A stretch of DNA of 64,000 bases from Toxorhynchites rutilus septentrionalis (Eukaryota; Arthropoda; Insecta; Diptera; Culicidae). Numbering within the stretch: position 1 is the first letter of the stretch; the number at the start of each line of letters is the position of its first letter. The DNA lies in the NCBI RefSeq assembly GCF_029784135.1, contig NC_073746.1, positions 166,952,325 through 167,016,324 on the forward strand. Direction: 5' to 3'. Below, one piece after another: positions 45,605 to 56,225 of the stretch. The position numbers and the translations under genes are program-made. Under the pieces are notes generated by a model that was not told the DNA's origin, made no database searches, and saw only the letters and a program-made list of their open reading frames with translations.

Positions 45605-46010
45605 AGCCCTGAAAAGGGCCGTTGATTATATGCTGAACTAAAATAGCACGCTCTCCTCGGATACGATGGGCCAGCTGGATGTCCTTGGGCATGATGTAAC
45701 GCGTTTTGCATGGATAGCACACAAATTGGTATCTTCGAATAAGCCTCCTGCAGCGTCATAACCGCGGAACTTTGGAAGCGCAAGTCGGTTTTGAAGTCCT
45801 GAGCAATTCCACGAACCAAATGCTGCAAAGGTATCTTGCGGATCAGCAATTCGGTCGACTTCTGATAGCGACGAATTTCATGCGAAGTTCCCGGTCGATA
45901 GCGATGTGGCTTCTTCACGCTTCCTGCGGCTGGTGCGCTTATCCGAGCTGCTTTCGTGGTGCCTTGCCACCGAAAGACTAACGAGCTGTCTGCGAAAGAC
46001 TAACGAGCTC
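45605..46010 (-). pseudogene. Histone H3 pseudogene 2 with 3' stem-loop
   Basis: On the minus strand [43 protein letters not shown] and then, in a second frame, [15 protein letters not shown]. The tail before KKPH is decayed with a short duplication (GAAAGACTAACGAGCT twice, 45973-46009). The stop codon after GERA is lost. The stem-loop GGCCCTTTTCAGGGCT is at 45620-45605. It is more complete than pseudogene 1 but still unable to give H3. Confidence 0.9.
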
Positions 46011-46064
46011 GAGTCCTCACGGTGCGAGAGTAGAGTAAGAAATGAACGAAAGCAAAGGAAGCGT

Positions 46065-46250
46065 CATTTTATAAACCATTAAAGTATAGAATCTAAATCC
46101 CACCCTTATTATATTCGTGAGTATACAGTAAGCTTATATAATAAAGAGGGTGGGGTTTACATTCGATTCTTTTATGTTTTATAAAATGACACTTCCCTTG
46201 CTTTCGTTCATTTCTTACTCTACTCTCGCACCGTGAGGACTCGTAATCTC
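46065..46250. promoter_or_regulatory. Divergent duplicated H3 promoters (inverted repeat)
   Basis: TATAAAATGACGC on the minus strand (46073-46061) and TATAAAATGACAC on the plus strand (46180-46192) face away from each other. Each is followed by the same ~70-bp leader (CTTTGCTTTCGTTCATTTCTTACTCTACTC, TCGCACCGTGAGGACTCG). The ~105-bp centre is also imperfectly inverted (CTAAATCCCACCC / GGGTGGGGTTTA). On the plus side no H3 frame follows. Confidence 0.75.
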
Positions 46251-47064
46251 TTTCTGGCAAAACGATGTGGTATGAATCACATTATTTGAATGATAGAATG
46301 AAGAAGTTTTCTGCCAATTTCCTTCAACCTCCAAACGTATCTTTCTCCCGTTTGTCGTTTTCGCGTTCGCTAATCCTTTCTCACAACACCCATTTCTCGT
46401 TTGAGAAATTGTTGAGTAAACATTGTTTGCCAGTGCGCGTAGAGCGGGAATTCCTAAAGATTCATTGCACCTCTAATAAATTGCCGAAAGACGTGGTCTT
46501 ACGTTGATCGCACTTGATTGAAAAAATCCAAAACGAAATGTATTTGGTCGCAGCATTATATGAGTAGAAAGCAAATAATCGCTCGAAAATGACTTGATTT
46601 TCGCGATGTGAAACATTTTCCGTTTTTCATGTTATGCATCCAATATTGGATACGAAAATTGCCACTGATGGGGGAAAAAATATTCAGAAGCTTTCCTGTT
46701 AATTGTGATTGATTGAAAACTAACAAAACCAAATGTATTTGGTTGCAGTGTTATATGGATAGAAAACATTAAAATAAACTCTTTCGCATGAATGTATTTT
46801 TCAATTCGCAGGGGAACTGGCAGATTATTTTTCAGCAACGATGATAGCAACGATGAGAATTCCGCGCGTGTATGTGTGTGTGTGTGTGTGGCGGCTGCTC
46901 CGATGTTTCAAGCGGAACCGTGGCATCACTCTCCTCCTGATGGATTCCCTTTTGGCCTTAGGTGCACAAACAGACTCTTGGTGACACCGTTCATCAGCGT
47001 TTTCATGATAAACGAAATTAGCTTCACAACAACAACGACAACATGCTCCAATCGCTGTTCAATC

Positions 47065-47102
47065 ATAACTGAGTGGGTTTACGAGCGGCGCTCGCTTATA
47101 TA
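47065..47102 (-). promoter_or_regulatory. TATA-Inr core promoter near right end of histone-linked repeat
   Basis: TATATAAG (47102-47095) then TCAGTT about 31 bases on, homologous to 6764-6729, with the inverted GCGAGCGCCGCTCG between them. The downstream gene is unrecognised. Confidence 0.6.
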
Positions 47103-47659
47103 CCGATTGGTGATTTCAATAGCCTGTTTTGAAAGCAATTTTAAGACTCTTGAAACAAGTTTTTGGATGAAAAAGTAACAAGTATATGACGCGTAGACAT
47201 TTTATCTTTCAAATGAAGTGTTTATCATACCATTTCGTTCAGTTGTTTAAGAGCTATTAACGCTCAAAATCTCGGTCTCCAGCGTAACGCTTTCGTTCTC
47301 GAAACTTTGGTTTTACACCCCGATATAGAAATGAAAGACGTAGTCCTACGTCAAAAATAGACAACGATTTTTACCAAACCTCCTGCCGCAATATACAAAA
47401 CGAAACAAATAAACGCTCAAGCTCATGTTTAAAGGGTGGAACGATCAAAAATTGGTCTACCGTTTTTGACGTGTTCCCTTCGCGTGTGTACTTTAAAAGC
47501 TATCGTACAATCATTTTTCTTCGAATATGATATTACATTTTGTTTCCTTCTCACCTTTTCATTTATCCGACCCATTTATGCTTTTAATGATTTTATGTTG
47601 AAATCATACAAATCTTCTAGAGCCCTTTTTGATGTTTGATTGACGCCTAAATTCAGGTT

Positions 47660-48231
47660 TCACCGATATATATTGCCTCAAGACGCTGTGTTGCTCTTGT
47701 TCGCAGCATTTTGGAATATGCCTCTCCTGTTTGGTCTCCATTCCATGTTACGCAAATTCTAGCAATAGAGCGGATTCAGAGAAGTTTCAGGCGGTTTTCC
47801 TTGCGTCAGCTCCCATGGAATGATCCAGTCAACCTTACCAGCTATCCTGACCGTTGCAAATTGATCAATTTGGAAACCCTCTCTGACTGGCGTAGAAAGT
47901 TACAGCGACTATTCATCTTCGATCTCATAACAGACAACGTCGATTGTCCCGAATTACTACAGCAAGTTCCATGGAATATTCCTCCTCATCGTTTCCGGAA
48001 TTCTCCATTATTTATGTTACTATTCCACAGAATGATCTATGGTTTTAACAATTGTTTTAATTTGTGTTTGCGATCGTTTAATGATGTTTGTAAGGAGTTC
48101 GATTTTTCTTCGTCCAAAAATATGTTTAGTGTTAGAATAAGGAGTTTAAATCAACTTATTTTTAAGTAAAGAATCTGTTCGACGCTGTCGAAGATGGTGA
48201 ACAATAAATAAATAAAATAAATAAATAAATC
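47660..48231 (+). pseudogene. 3' end of a non-LTR retrotransposon (ORF2 C-terminus, 5'-truncated)
   Basis: The frame reads RRCVALVRSILEYASPVWSP and continues ...IERIQRSFRRFSLRQLPW..., the stretch following RT in jockey/I-type elements. It ends at a stop at 48167-48169, then about 20 bases and an (AATA)n-type tail to 48231. 5' truncation with a simple-repeat tail is typical of target-primed insertion. Confidence 0.82.
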
Positions 48232-48386
48232 TTCATGAAGTTAGAAGCGATGGAGAAATATAGATTGTGTTGCTTTCCTTTCAATTCATTCATCCATTCA
48301 TTATTGTCAGACATATTAATTCGCCTGCTTGTTGCTCTTTTATGATGTATTTGTATTGTATTAATTGAAATTATTTAAATTCTGAA

Positions 48387-48621
48387 TGCATCCGTGGCCG
48401 AGTGGTTAACGTCTCACATTATCATGCCGGGTGTTCGGGTTTGAATTTCCTTCGACTTGCACTGTGATCACGCGTATTCTAGAGCTCGGAATACATTCAA
48501 GGCGTGTTATTTGGCTTAAGAAATCTCAACTAAGTATTAATAAATATGACGCTAGTTAATGCATATGTTGGGACAGCAAAAGTTGCACAGGGAACGTTAA
48601 CGCCATTCAAGGAGAAGAAGA
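48387..48621 (+). mobile_element. Feilai-like SINE (copy 2), internally deleted
   Basis: It begins TGCATCCGTGGCCGAGTGGTT and ends GCCATTCAAGGAGAAGAAGAA. Relative to 41774-42044 about 40 bases around and after the B box are missing (GGGTTTGAATTTCCTTCG). Confidence 0.82.
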
Positions 48622-48729
48622 ATTTATCTTCCGAAGATTTGAAAAAAACATAATCTTGCTTACAGCATACATGGATAAAATAAGTGATTATGTTCTAGCT
48701 TGCTACCCACAAATCTCCCGGAAGATATA

Positions 48730-49964
48730 CATGGTTTCCCAACTTTAAATTCCAAAAGTAAATTGAAATAAAACACACTTAGAATTCGAATGTCGATGAA
48801 ACTTTTATTTCAAATTAAAGTTTGGTTTATGCCATTATGTGTGAAATACAACATCAAATGTCCACCTAGGGCTTCCTCGCACACCTTGATCCGGAACAGG
48901 TAATTTTCGATGACTTTTCGGCACATATGGGGCGGTATCTCGGTCATAACTTCACGAATGTTGTCTTTCAAATGTTTAACAAAAAAAAGTCTAACGGGTT
49001 CAAATCGCATGATCTGGACGGCCAATTGGCATCACCAAAACGCGAAATTATGCGTCCCTCAAATTTCGTTCGCAATATGGCCATGTTCGGTCGTGACGTG
49101 GCGCCGTCCTGCTAAAACCTCATGAAACCATCCGTATCCATATCTTCAATTTGTGGCAAAAAAAAACGGTTAACATGCGGCCATAGCGCTCACCATTCAC
49201 AGTTACCGTCTCGCCGACCTCATTTTCATAGAAATACGGCCCGATGACTCCACCAGACCATAATGCGCACCAAACAGTGACTTTTGGCGGATGCAATGGC
49301 CTCTCAATAATCACGTGTGGATTTTCTGAGCCCCATATACGGAAATTTTGGGTGTTCACATAGCCACCGAGCTCGAAATGTGTGAAAATTTGATGCGAAA
49401 ATTCAGCATTTTGCTGCTGTTCTTCGTTCACCCAATCGACGTATGCCCGACGCATTCCATGGTCACCACGCTCTAATTTTTGTACCAGTTGGACTTTATA
49501 TGGATGTAGGTGCAAGTCCAAATGCAAAATTCGCCACAATGGTGTGTTTGACAAGCCCAATTGCTGAGCACGCCGTGAAATCGAAACATTCGGGTCATCC
49601 TCCACACTGGCAGCAACAGCAGCAATATTTTCGGCCGAACGCACATTACGATGATGCACAGGTTTCACAATATCCGCTACGGATCCAGTTTGTTCGAATT
49701 TACGCACTACATTAGCGATTGTGTGCTCTGTAGGCCGTCCATGAGAACCAAAATCCGTCCGTAATGCTCGAAAAACATTTGCCGGTTTTTCATCATTTTT
49801 ATAGTATAATTTAACAAAATTAACACGTTGTGCGATGCTAAAACGATCCATATTGTAAAATGGCAGACATTCAACTAACGATATGACGCTTTGGTTGACA
49901 GCTATGTCAAACGGTTGTCAGCGCAGGGCTGTATACTTTCGGAAGCCCGAAATGGAAAACCCTG
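48730..49964 (-). mobile_element. Tc1/mariner-type element (~1.2 kb), decayed
   Basis: It is flanked by TA (48728-48729, 49965-49966). The right end reads CAGGGTTTTCCATTTCGGGC on the minus strand; the left end CATGGTTTCCCAACTTTAAA is a diverged inverted copy that becomes clear again at TTCCAAAAGTA versus TTCCGAAAGTA. A transposase pseudogene fills it. The partial copy at 1-150 is a close relative. Confidence 0.82.
48810..49851 (-). pseudogene. Transposase of the Tc1/mariner-type element, inactive
   Basis: The ATG at 49851 opens an N-terminal HTH (RVNFVKLYYKNDEKPANVFRALR...GSHGRPTEHTIANVVRKFEQTG), a second HTH (SISRRAQQLGLSNTPLWRIL) and part of the catalytic core. At the first catalytic position, normally a -DEAHF- type block, it reads IFTHFELGGYVN, so the Asp and two neighbours are deleted. 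The frame is lost near 49175. Remnants with QDGAT (second Asp) at about 49110 and LKDNIREVMTEIPPHMCRKVIENY follow. Confidence 0.85.
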
Positions 49965-49966
49965 TA

Positions 49967-50904
49967 GAAATATCGTGTATTTTTTTAAGAGGACCTATCT
50001 GCATTGATCAATTCTCTTCCTCCACATTATCTTTCGTTTATAACTCAGCGGTTGAAGCATTTCCTGATGTGTTCGACGATCAAAGATAACCTCGTTTGTT
50101 AAATTATGTGGCAAAACTGACGCAAAATCTGTCTACATGGTCGTGATTATCGAAAGTGACTGAGAATCGATCAAAACAACAAGCAATGAAATGTATTTTA
50201 GAAAAAAGACTCTTTTAAATATTCCTCCAAATTTGCTGTGTTCAATGTGCATTCTCATACTTTTACTGTGCTGCAACCCAGGACCACTCGAAGTGTCAAC
50301 GATCTAATGAAAGCATTGTTAGTACATACATTTCACTTAGCAGTTATGATATTTCTTCTTAATTTGTTGTTTCGTTAACTGTCGGAAAACACGCCATTCG
50401 AGAATACGAATCATACAGTCAAAACAAACATTACATTCACCTTAAAATATAATGCTACTCCAATTTACGCCGTTTCCAGCCAAGTGTTCGCGGTGTTCAT
50501 GGCACCAGTAACACGCCATCAAAGAGTCAAGATCTTATCGCGAGCTACCTTGCCCCACAGAGCGAGTCTGGCGCAATGTGAGATTGCATTTGACTGAAGA
50601 AAAAATATGAGAACGAGTGGCAGAAATGGCGCAACCGCTTGAGTCCACCCCTTTCCTCAGCATGATTTCCAAATAAAAATAATGAATGAGAGAATTGGAG
50701 CACACCTTAGGAAACAACAAAAGCATTTTATTACACGTCAGAAGAATAGAATAACACTTCCGAAAAACGCGTGATCTTTGGCTGGGCCACCATTTCGTGA
50801 GAACATTCGGTGCTAAGCCCAGCGCCACTTATTTGGCGGACAATGCGTTTTTATGTATTTTTTGGTTGAAGGACTATATTTATATTAGAAATTGTTTCAG
50901 CGTT
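49967..50904. other. No recognised gene
   Basis: Nothing supported. The inverse-repeat-free sequence around 50540-50830 is less AT-rich. GGCGGACAATGCG at 50836-50848 recurs as GGGCAGACAATGCG at 51236-51249, flanking the SINE region. Confidence 0.4.
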
Positions 50905-51188
50905 TCTTCTTCTTCTTCTTCTTCTTCAATGGCACTAACGTTCCTAGAGGAACTTCGCCGTCTCAACGTAGTATTATTTTCGTCATTTTTTATTAGTACT
51001 TAGTTGAGATTTCTATGCCAAATAACACGCCTTGAATGCATTCTGAGTGGCAAGCTCTAGAATACGCGTGATCACAGTGCAAGTCGGAGGAAATTTCTTT
51101 GACGAAAAATTCCCCCGACCAGAACGGGAATCGAACTCGAACACCCGGCATGTTAGTTATGACGCAAACCACTCGGCCACGGGAGCAC
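50905..51188 (-). mobile_element. Feilai-like SINE (copy 3)
   Basis: On the minus strand it starts GTGCTCCCGTGGCCGAGTGG and has the B box GAGTTCGATTCCC. The body matches 41774-42044, with a (GAA)n tail at 50905-50927. A possible short duplication CGTTTCT flanks it. Confidence 0.85.
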
Positions 51189-52143
51189 ACCCGTTTCTAG
51201 GTACCTTTTAGGTTTCAACGGTGGATCTCGCTGGTGGGCAGACAATGCGTTCACTGAACTCCCCTCATAATTGCGCTGAACCGCTGCGTCGGCATTTCGC
51301 GCGTGCGATTTAAATGCCATCCTCCACGGAGCAAGTGCATGCTTCCCACGGCATTGTGTTATGCGTGCTATCTGTCTATCTGGCTAGCATAGGGTGTTAC
51401 ACCTCACAAAATTACTGTCAATTATATAATAATGGGAGCTCCATAATCAGCTCTGTATTTTGCCAAGGCACGAACAAACGGTTGTCGGAATTTCGCGTTC
51501 ACTTTTGTTTCGAGTGCAAGATATCGTGATTTTACAGACAATTGCACCAATTCACGAAGGTCATAAACCCCGACTGCGGAAAACAATGCAGTTTGTATAC
51601 GGAGAGAGGCAACAAAAATGTTGCACTTTTCTCGTTATTCGTCAGATTTTAAGGCACCGTTTATCGACAGTTAGTGACAGCAGTTTTCAATGAATATATT
51701 AACACGATTTGTTCTTATCTTATTATGTGATTACATTATTGTTGTTTACTTTTTATGGCTAGTTTTTTTCGTAATCTTTTCTAAATGTTTCCGGGTACAA
51801 CGATGTCCATTCATGAATAATCTTTGTGCTCTATGCGGTGCAAGATTTACACTGGAAACATTTTTTTTTTTGCTTATGTTCGAACTGGTATTCAAATAGC
51901 CTTTTCAGCGAATCCGTTCGATGATGTTCGATTTTAGCAAAATCCGGAACAAAATGATCAGGTTTGTCTGGGGAATAGTTTGTAAAATGTTGGGTAATGA
52001 AAATGAAAGTTATATGCATTGCACTTTCTTGAAGAAAAAAAATATCAAAAAGTTGTATCGATGGGAATCTTAAATGCATAATCTTTTTATTTCAGCAGCA
52101 ACCCGAGTCACCTTTCCACTCTTCTTCAATTTTTGTTTGAGTA
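51189..52143. other. No recognised gene
   Basis: AT-rich, no supported frame. A T10 run is at 51862. I see nothing to name. Confidence 0.4.
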
Positions 52144-52664
52144 TGAGGGCAGTCCGATAAGTACTTAGCCCGATAATGTAAGTATCACAAGGAAAATTAC
52201 TTCTCGTGTAGTACATTCTCGTAAACGGCTACTGTCGAAATTTCAGCCGAATCGAACTCGTAGTTTTGTTTTGACCGTTTGTGGAAGCGGGCGTGTCCGC
52301 GGATTTTAGAAAAATGGAAAAAATGTAAATTCCGCCATCGCCACGGCCAAATTGGTCGAATTGCACTACGAACTGCTGCCCCATCCACCGTATTCTCTAG
52401 ATTTGGCCCCGTGCGACTTTTTGTGTTTCCAAACTTGAAAAAGTCACTCGCCGGGCAGAAATTTGAGTCGAATGAGGAGGTCATCGCCGCCACGGAGGCC
52501 TACTTTGCAGACCTCGAGAAAACGTATTTTTAAAATGGATTAAAGAAGTTGAAGCATCGCTGAGTCAAGTGTATCGAGCTAACAGAAAACTATGTTGAGA
52601 AATAAATCGCCACTTTTCCAAAATGTTTGTTTTTTTAGGCTAAGTACTTATCGGACTGCCCTCG
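52144..52664 (+). mobile_element. Short mariner deletion derivative (521 bp)
   Basis: Near-perfect 27-bp inverted ends (GAGGGCAGTCCGATAAGTAC) are flanked by TA at 52142-52143 and 52665-52666. Inside only the end of a DD34D transposase remains, in a second frame (TAKLVELHYELLPHPP, LDLAPCDFF with the third Asp, then FPNLKKSLAGQKF, EEVIAATEAYFADLEKTYF and a short tail to ENYVEK). The N-terminus and first two Asp are deleted. It could be mobilised only in trans. Confidence 0.88.
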
Positions 52665-52774
52665 TACTGTAGTGCTTTTCGACTGAATCTACCCCTTTTC
52701 ATGTTAGCATTCTAGTGCTTCATGGCAGTTGTGGTAACTTAACTGATTTAACCAAAACTGATCTGTTCATTGAT

Positions 52775-54020
52775 TGATCTTCTAATCGACCCCATTGAAT
52801 TTACCTTTTACTATAAAATTCCTAGTATTTCTAACAAAACTCATCATTATAATATCAGATTATTTTCAGACACAATTCTTGTTCAAGATTTTTCAACCAC
52901 TTGCAAATAACATGTTTCTCCGTTGTATGGAATAAATGCTAATATGATATAATATGACAATTACTTCCTCGAGTTCTGCTCTTATCAACACATTCGGCGA
53001 TCCATTTTTATTTTTATAGATAGAAGAAGATATAGGTGTGCGTTTCATCACATTGAAATCCATTTCCAGTTTCGAACAAAGATTAATTTCGCTAGCGCAA
53101 ACATCATATGGACTAATGGCTGTTATTATAGAACAACATAGAGTTTTTCGAAAATTTTGAATTGTCATGTTTGGTTGGAATATTTTGGGTTGAAATATGT
53201 GTAATATTTTTATGGGACCCTCTCTTCATTCCTGAAGAGAGATGGGTGTCATACCATCATAGAAACATTTCTCATACCCAAAAACCATCACATCCCAAAC
53301 TGTGCTTGATTAGTTCTCGAGTTATGCAGAAGTTTGTGTTTGTGTGCCCCCTGTAATTGTGTTTCCAGGTAGGAGGATTGTTAAACCACTTTAGAAATGT
53401 TTCTTGCCCCCTAAAACCTCCACATGCCAAATTTGGTTCAGTTTGCTTGATAAGTTTTTGAATTATGCAGAAATGTATGTTTCATTTGTATGGCATTCCC
53501 CCCCCCCTCATCAGAGAGAGGGGAGGAGTGTCTATTCACCATGAAAACGTTTCGTGTCCCCTAAAACATTCGCATGACAAATTTGGCTCCATTTGCTTGA
53601 TTAGTTTTCGGATTATGCAGAAATTTGTGTTTCATTTGTATGGCAGACCCCCCCCCCCCTTTAGAAGGGGGGTGGAGAGTTTAACCATCATAGAAACATT
53701 TATTGCACCCCAAAACCTCAATATGTCTAATTTGGTTTCATTTGCTTGAGTAATTAACGAGAAATGCAGAAATTTGTGCTTCATTTGTTTGGCAGCCCCC
53801 CCTAAGAGAGGGGGAGGGTAGATAGTTTAACCACCATAGAAACATTTATTGCAAATTTTATATCGTTTGCTTGATTAATTCCCCTTAGAGAGGGGGGAGG
53901 GGTGACTAACTACCATAGAAACATTTATTGCACCATAAAACCTGCACATGCCAAATTTCGTTTCATTTGCTTGATTAATTCTCGAGTAATGTAGAAATTT
54001 GTGTTTCATTTGTATGGAAG
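52775..54020 (-). mobile_element. Truncated Helitron copy with expanded tandem block
   Basis: Inverse orientation relative to 22075-30907. It shares the unique 3' part (52800-53130) and the tandem block GCAGAAATTTGTGTTTCATTTGTATGGC, present here about six times between 53330 and 54020 with C/G-rich runs. Both the (TA)n 5' end and the CTAG 3' end are missing. Confidence 0.8.
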
Positions 54021-54439
54021 CAATCAATTCGCAAAAGCTGTCACAAAAATGTATTACTGCTACTTTCACATGGAACTCCAATAATTGACGAAATAAATAC
54101 TGTACTACTGGTTCATACAAGGATCAAACTTGAAAAATGACACAGGTACACCTCATTCCAAAAAATCAAAGAAAAAGTTGCTCAGAGTCATCCATAATGT
54201 TGATTCTGAGCTTATGAAAATAATACAAAATGCTGTCAAAATAAATGCGCAATATTCGCTACAAATCCCACAGTAAGAAAACTTTTCGTAACCTACGTGA
54301 ATATAACTGATCACTGGACGCGGTATGAACACTTAAAAATTATGTTTTCTGCCTAATCCTTATTTTTTGTTCAACAACGTCGAATTGATTTTTTTTATGT
54401 TTTTATTATTTCTTTTGTTTCGAAAAACGTTATATTATA

Positions 54440-54540
54440 TAAACGAAACACATTAAGTGATAAAATCATGAGTGATATAAACGAGGAGTGATAAAAACGC
54501 CCAGTGATATAATCGAAACGTTACTTTATAACGAAATAAG
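54440..54540 (+). repeat. GTGATATAAACGA short tandem motif
   Basis: TAAGTGATAAAATCATG, AGTGATATAAACGAG, AGTGATAAAAACGCC, AGTGATATAATCGAA: about five ~15-bp units. Similar in style to the CTCTATAACGAC block at 34250. Origin unknown. Confidence 0.6.
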
Positions 54541-54544
54541 CATT

Positions 54545-56225
54545 TGTTCCACAAAGGAGCACCAGGACGTCGGCGAGATTTCATACCAGGTAAACTAATA
54601 TTTTGTGCTTGAATGGCAGTGTTGTAAATCAAGCTGACAAAGAAATCATATTCTTCAAAAGGTGGGAGTTCAGATGTCAAATTGATACACTGTGATATAG
54701 TTTCCCAGTCAATATTGAGGGTAAGAACGTATACAACTTCGATCAATTCCTGCGGGCACATCTCATTGGCAATAGAAACAAGCAAACAAGGTAATTGATC
54801 GCTACCGTGAGGATCTTAGATTATTTCCCACTTATAATCTAACGATAAAGCGAATGAACAGAGATACAAGTCTACTTCATCTTGAAGGAAGTATGGGTAC
54901 TCTTGCAGTTTCTCCAGTGTCTAAAATTGACATTTTGAAATTATCGCACAGATCATAGATGATTGAGAGACGAATATCATCGTAGAGTTCTCTTCAGGCC
55001 GTATCATGTGAATTTGGAATCACCCAATATCGACTTGGGTTCAGGTAAAAAGTCGATAATGCCAACTAGTTGGTTGCATGAAATCTCGAATTTGGGAGGA
55101 ATATACACGGAAGCAATGTATAGATCTTTCCTCCTCGTTTTTGTCTCACAAGCGACTACCTCGATTCCTGGAAGCGATGGTAATGGGATTTTAGAGAAGA
55201 AGTGTCATTTTTGATCCCCAAAAGAGTGTGTGAGTTTCTTTTTTCAAGCCTCCCAGTAATGACTTGAATGCTTCTTCATTGGAAGTAAAATTCTCACAAT
55301 CATCGGTTGGCAGAATTGTGCAAGGGTTCTCTTGTGCTTCAGGACTAGGGGTCTCTTTTGCCACAACCCTTTTGAGCATTTCAGCATAAGACATCTTGGA
55401 GCGTTGGTTGAGAGAGTTGATTTCCTCGAATTGTGGAAGAGCTTTTCCGGGAATGGTTACCCGAGACGAACCTGATTTGGAATATTATTTCCGTTTTTCG
55501 GAATAAGATACTGAATGAAATCAATTTCAACTTCTTTTGAAGGAATATTAACAACACATTTCTCCGTGAAAAGTTTACACTAGACGGCGCCAGTCGTTGT
55601 ATGGTAAGCGTAGAGGCGCGTTCACATTATACCGAATGATGCCGATCGGTCTGCACCAGGCGACTCGTTAAGATTCGTTATGTAATGTGAACGCCCCATC
55701 GGGTGCACGAAGCGGTCACGAACACACGAAGCACAATGCCGTGAACGCGTATTTACTTCGTTTTGTTTTGGTTCGACTTTCTTCGATCCGGACCGACTTG
55801 TTTCGGGTTGGGTTCGGTGTGATTCGAATCGGTTTTCGGCATGTCGGCAAGCCCGTGCGGCACATTCACACTTATCCGACTTTACTGGGCTCACAATCCG
55901 ATCGGCCTGGATTCAATCCCAGCTAGTGTCGTTGGGAATTTCTGAGGCGAAAAATCTCTGGTTACGTCTTCCTCCGGAGGGCCGACGAAAAATAAGCCAA
56001 GATAAAAAAAAAGTTTACACTGAGTAATTTCATTTGCTTGCTTGCGGTCTTTAACAATCACGCAAAGCTTGTTGTACCTGATTTGTTTAATGGAATCGAC
56101 CGAACTAAAATTTATTTTCAGTTGTCTGGCTTTTTTAAAAATCCGCAGAACTTTTTGAACGGGGCGATAAAAACATGGTAATGGCCATTAGCATCTTCGG
56201 GGTAGGTCTTAATGTGAGGGGCCAT
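54545..56225 (-). pseudogene. jockey-like non-LTR retrotransposon fragment: ORF1 and start of ORF2
   Basis: On the minus strand a start (MAPHIKTYPEDANGHYHVFI, from 56223) leads to an ORF1-like region in shifted frames (INFSSVDSIKQIRYNKLCVIVKDRKQANEI). It is split by an insert at 55582-56008, then SYAEMLKRVVAKE... (55394). ORF2 endonuclease-like remnants follow (IASVYIPPKFEIS, GIIDFLPEPKSILG), and later LPPFEEYDFFVSLIYNTAIQAQ...RRRPGAPLWN (54650-54545). Stops and deletions are many. RT is absent. Confidence 0.68.
55582..56008 (+). mobile_element. SINE-like insertion with 13-bp target duplication
   Basis: It is flanked by AAAAGTTTACACT (55569-55581 and 56009-56021), splits the non-LTR ORF1, and ends in CCAAGATAAAAAAAA. 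It contains a B-box-like GGATTCAATCCC (near 55910), but the A box is not clear. Dyads such as GAACCGACTTG and ATTCGAATC occur. Probably a SINE or a composite of one; family not recognised. Confidence 0.7.

Larger units (their letters stand above)
43390..47352 (-). mobile_element. Histone-linked mobile repeat, 4-kb copy with histone H3 pseudogenes
   Basis: It has the same ends as 5339-7014: CAGGAAGTGGGTTATATC at 43390 and GACGTAGTCCTACGTC ending at 47352, flanked by AAAAA on both sides. It contains, in order: blocks CATCCAATATTGGATAC (43560, 44406, 46628), a 150-bp MITE (44045-44194), two tandem histone H3 units (44676-45300, 45557-46090), an inverted H3 promoter (46180-46260) and a TATA/Inr promoter of an unrecognised gene (47102-47065). 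All genes except the inverted promoter read on the minus strand. No transposase is encoded. Confidence 0.82.

Noticed and set aside
44730..46010. Functional histone H3 genes
   Set aside because: Both lack an intact N-terminal tail and have internal losses, frameshifts or a missing stop.
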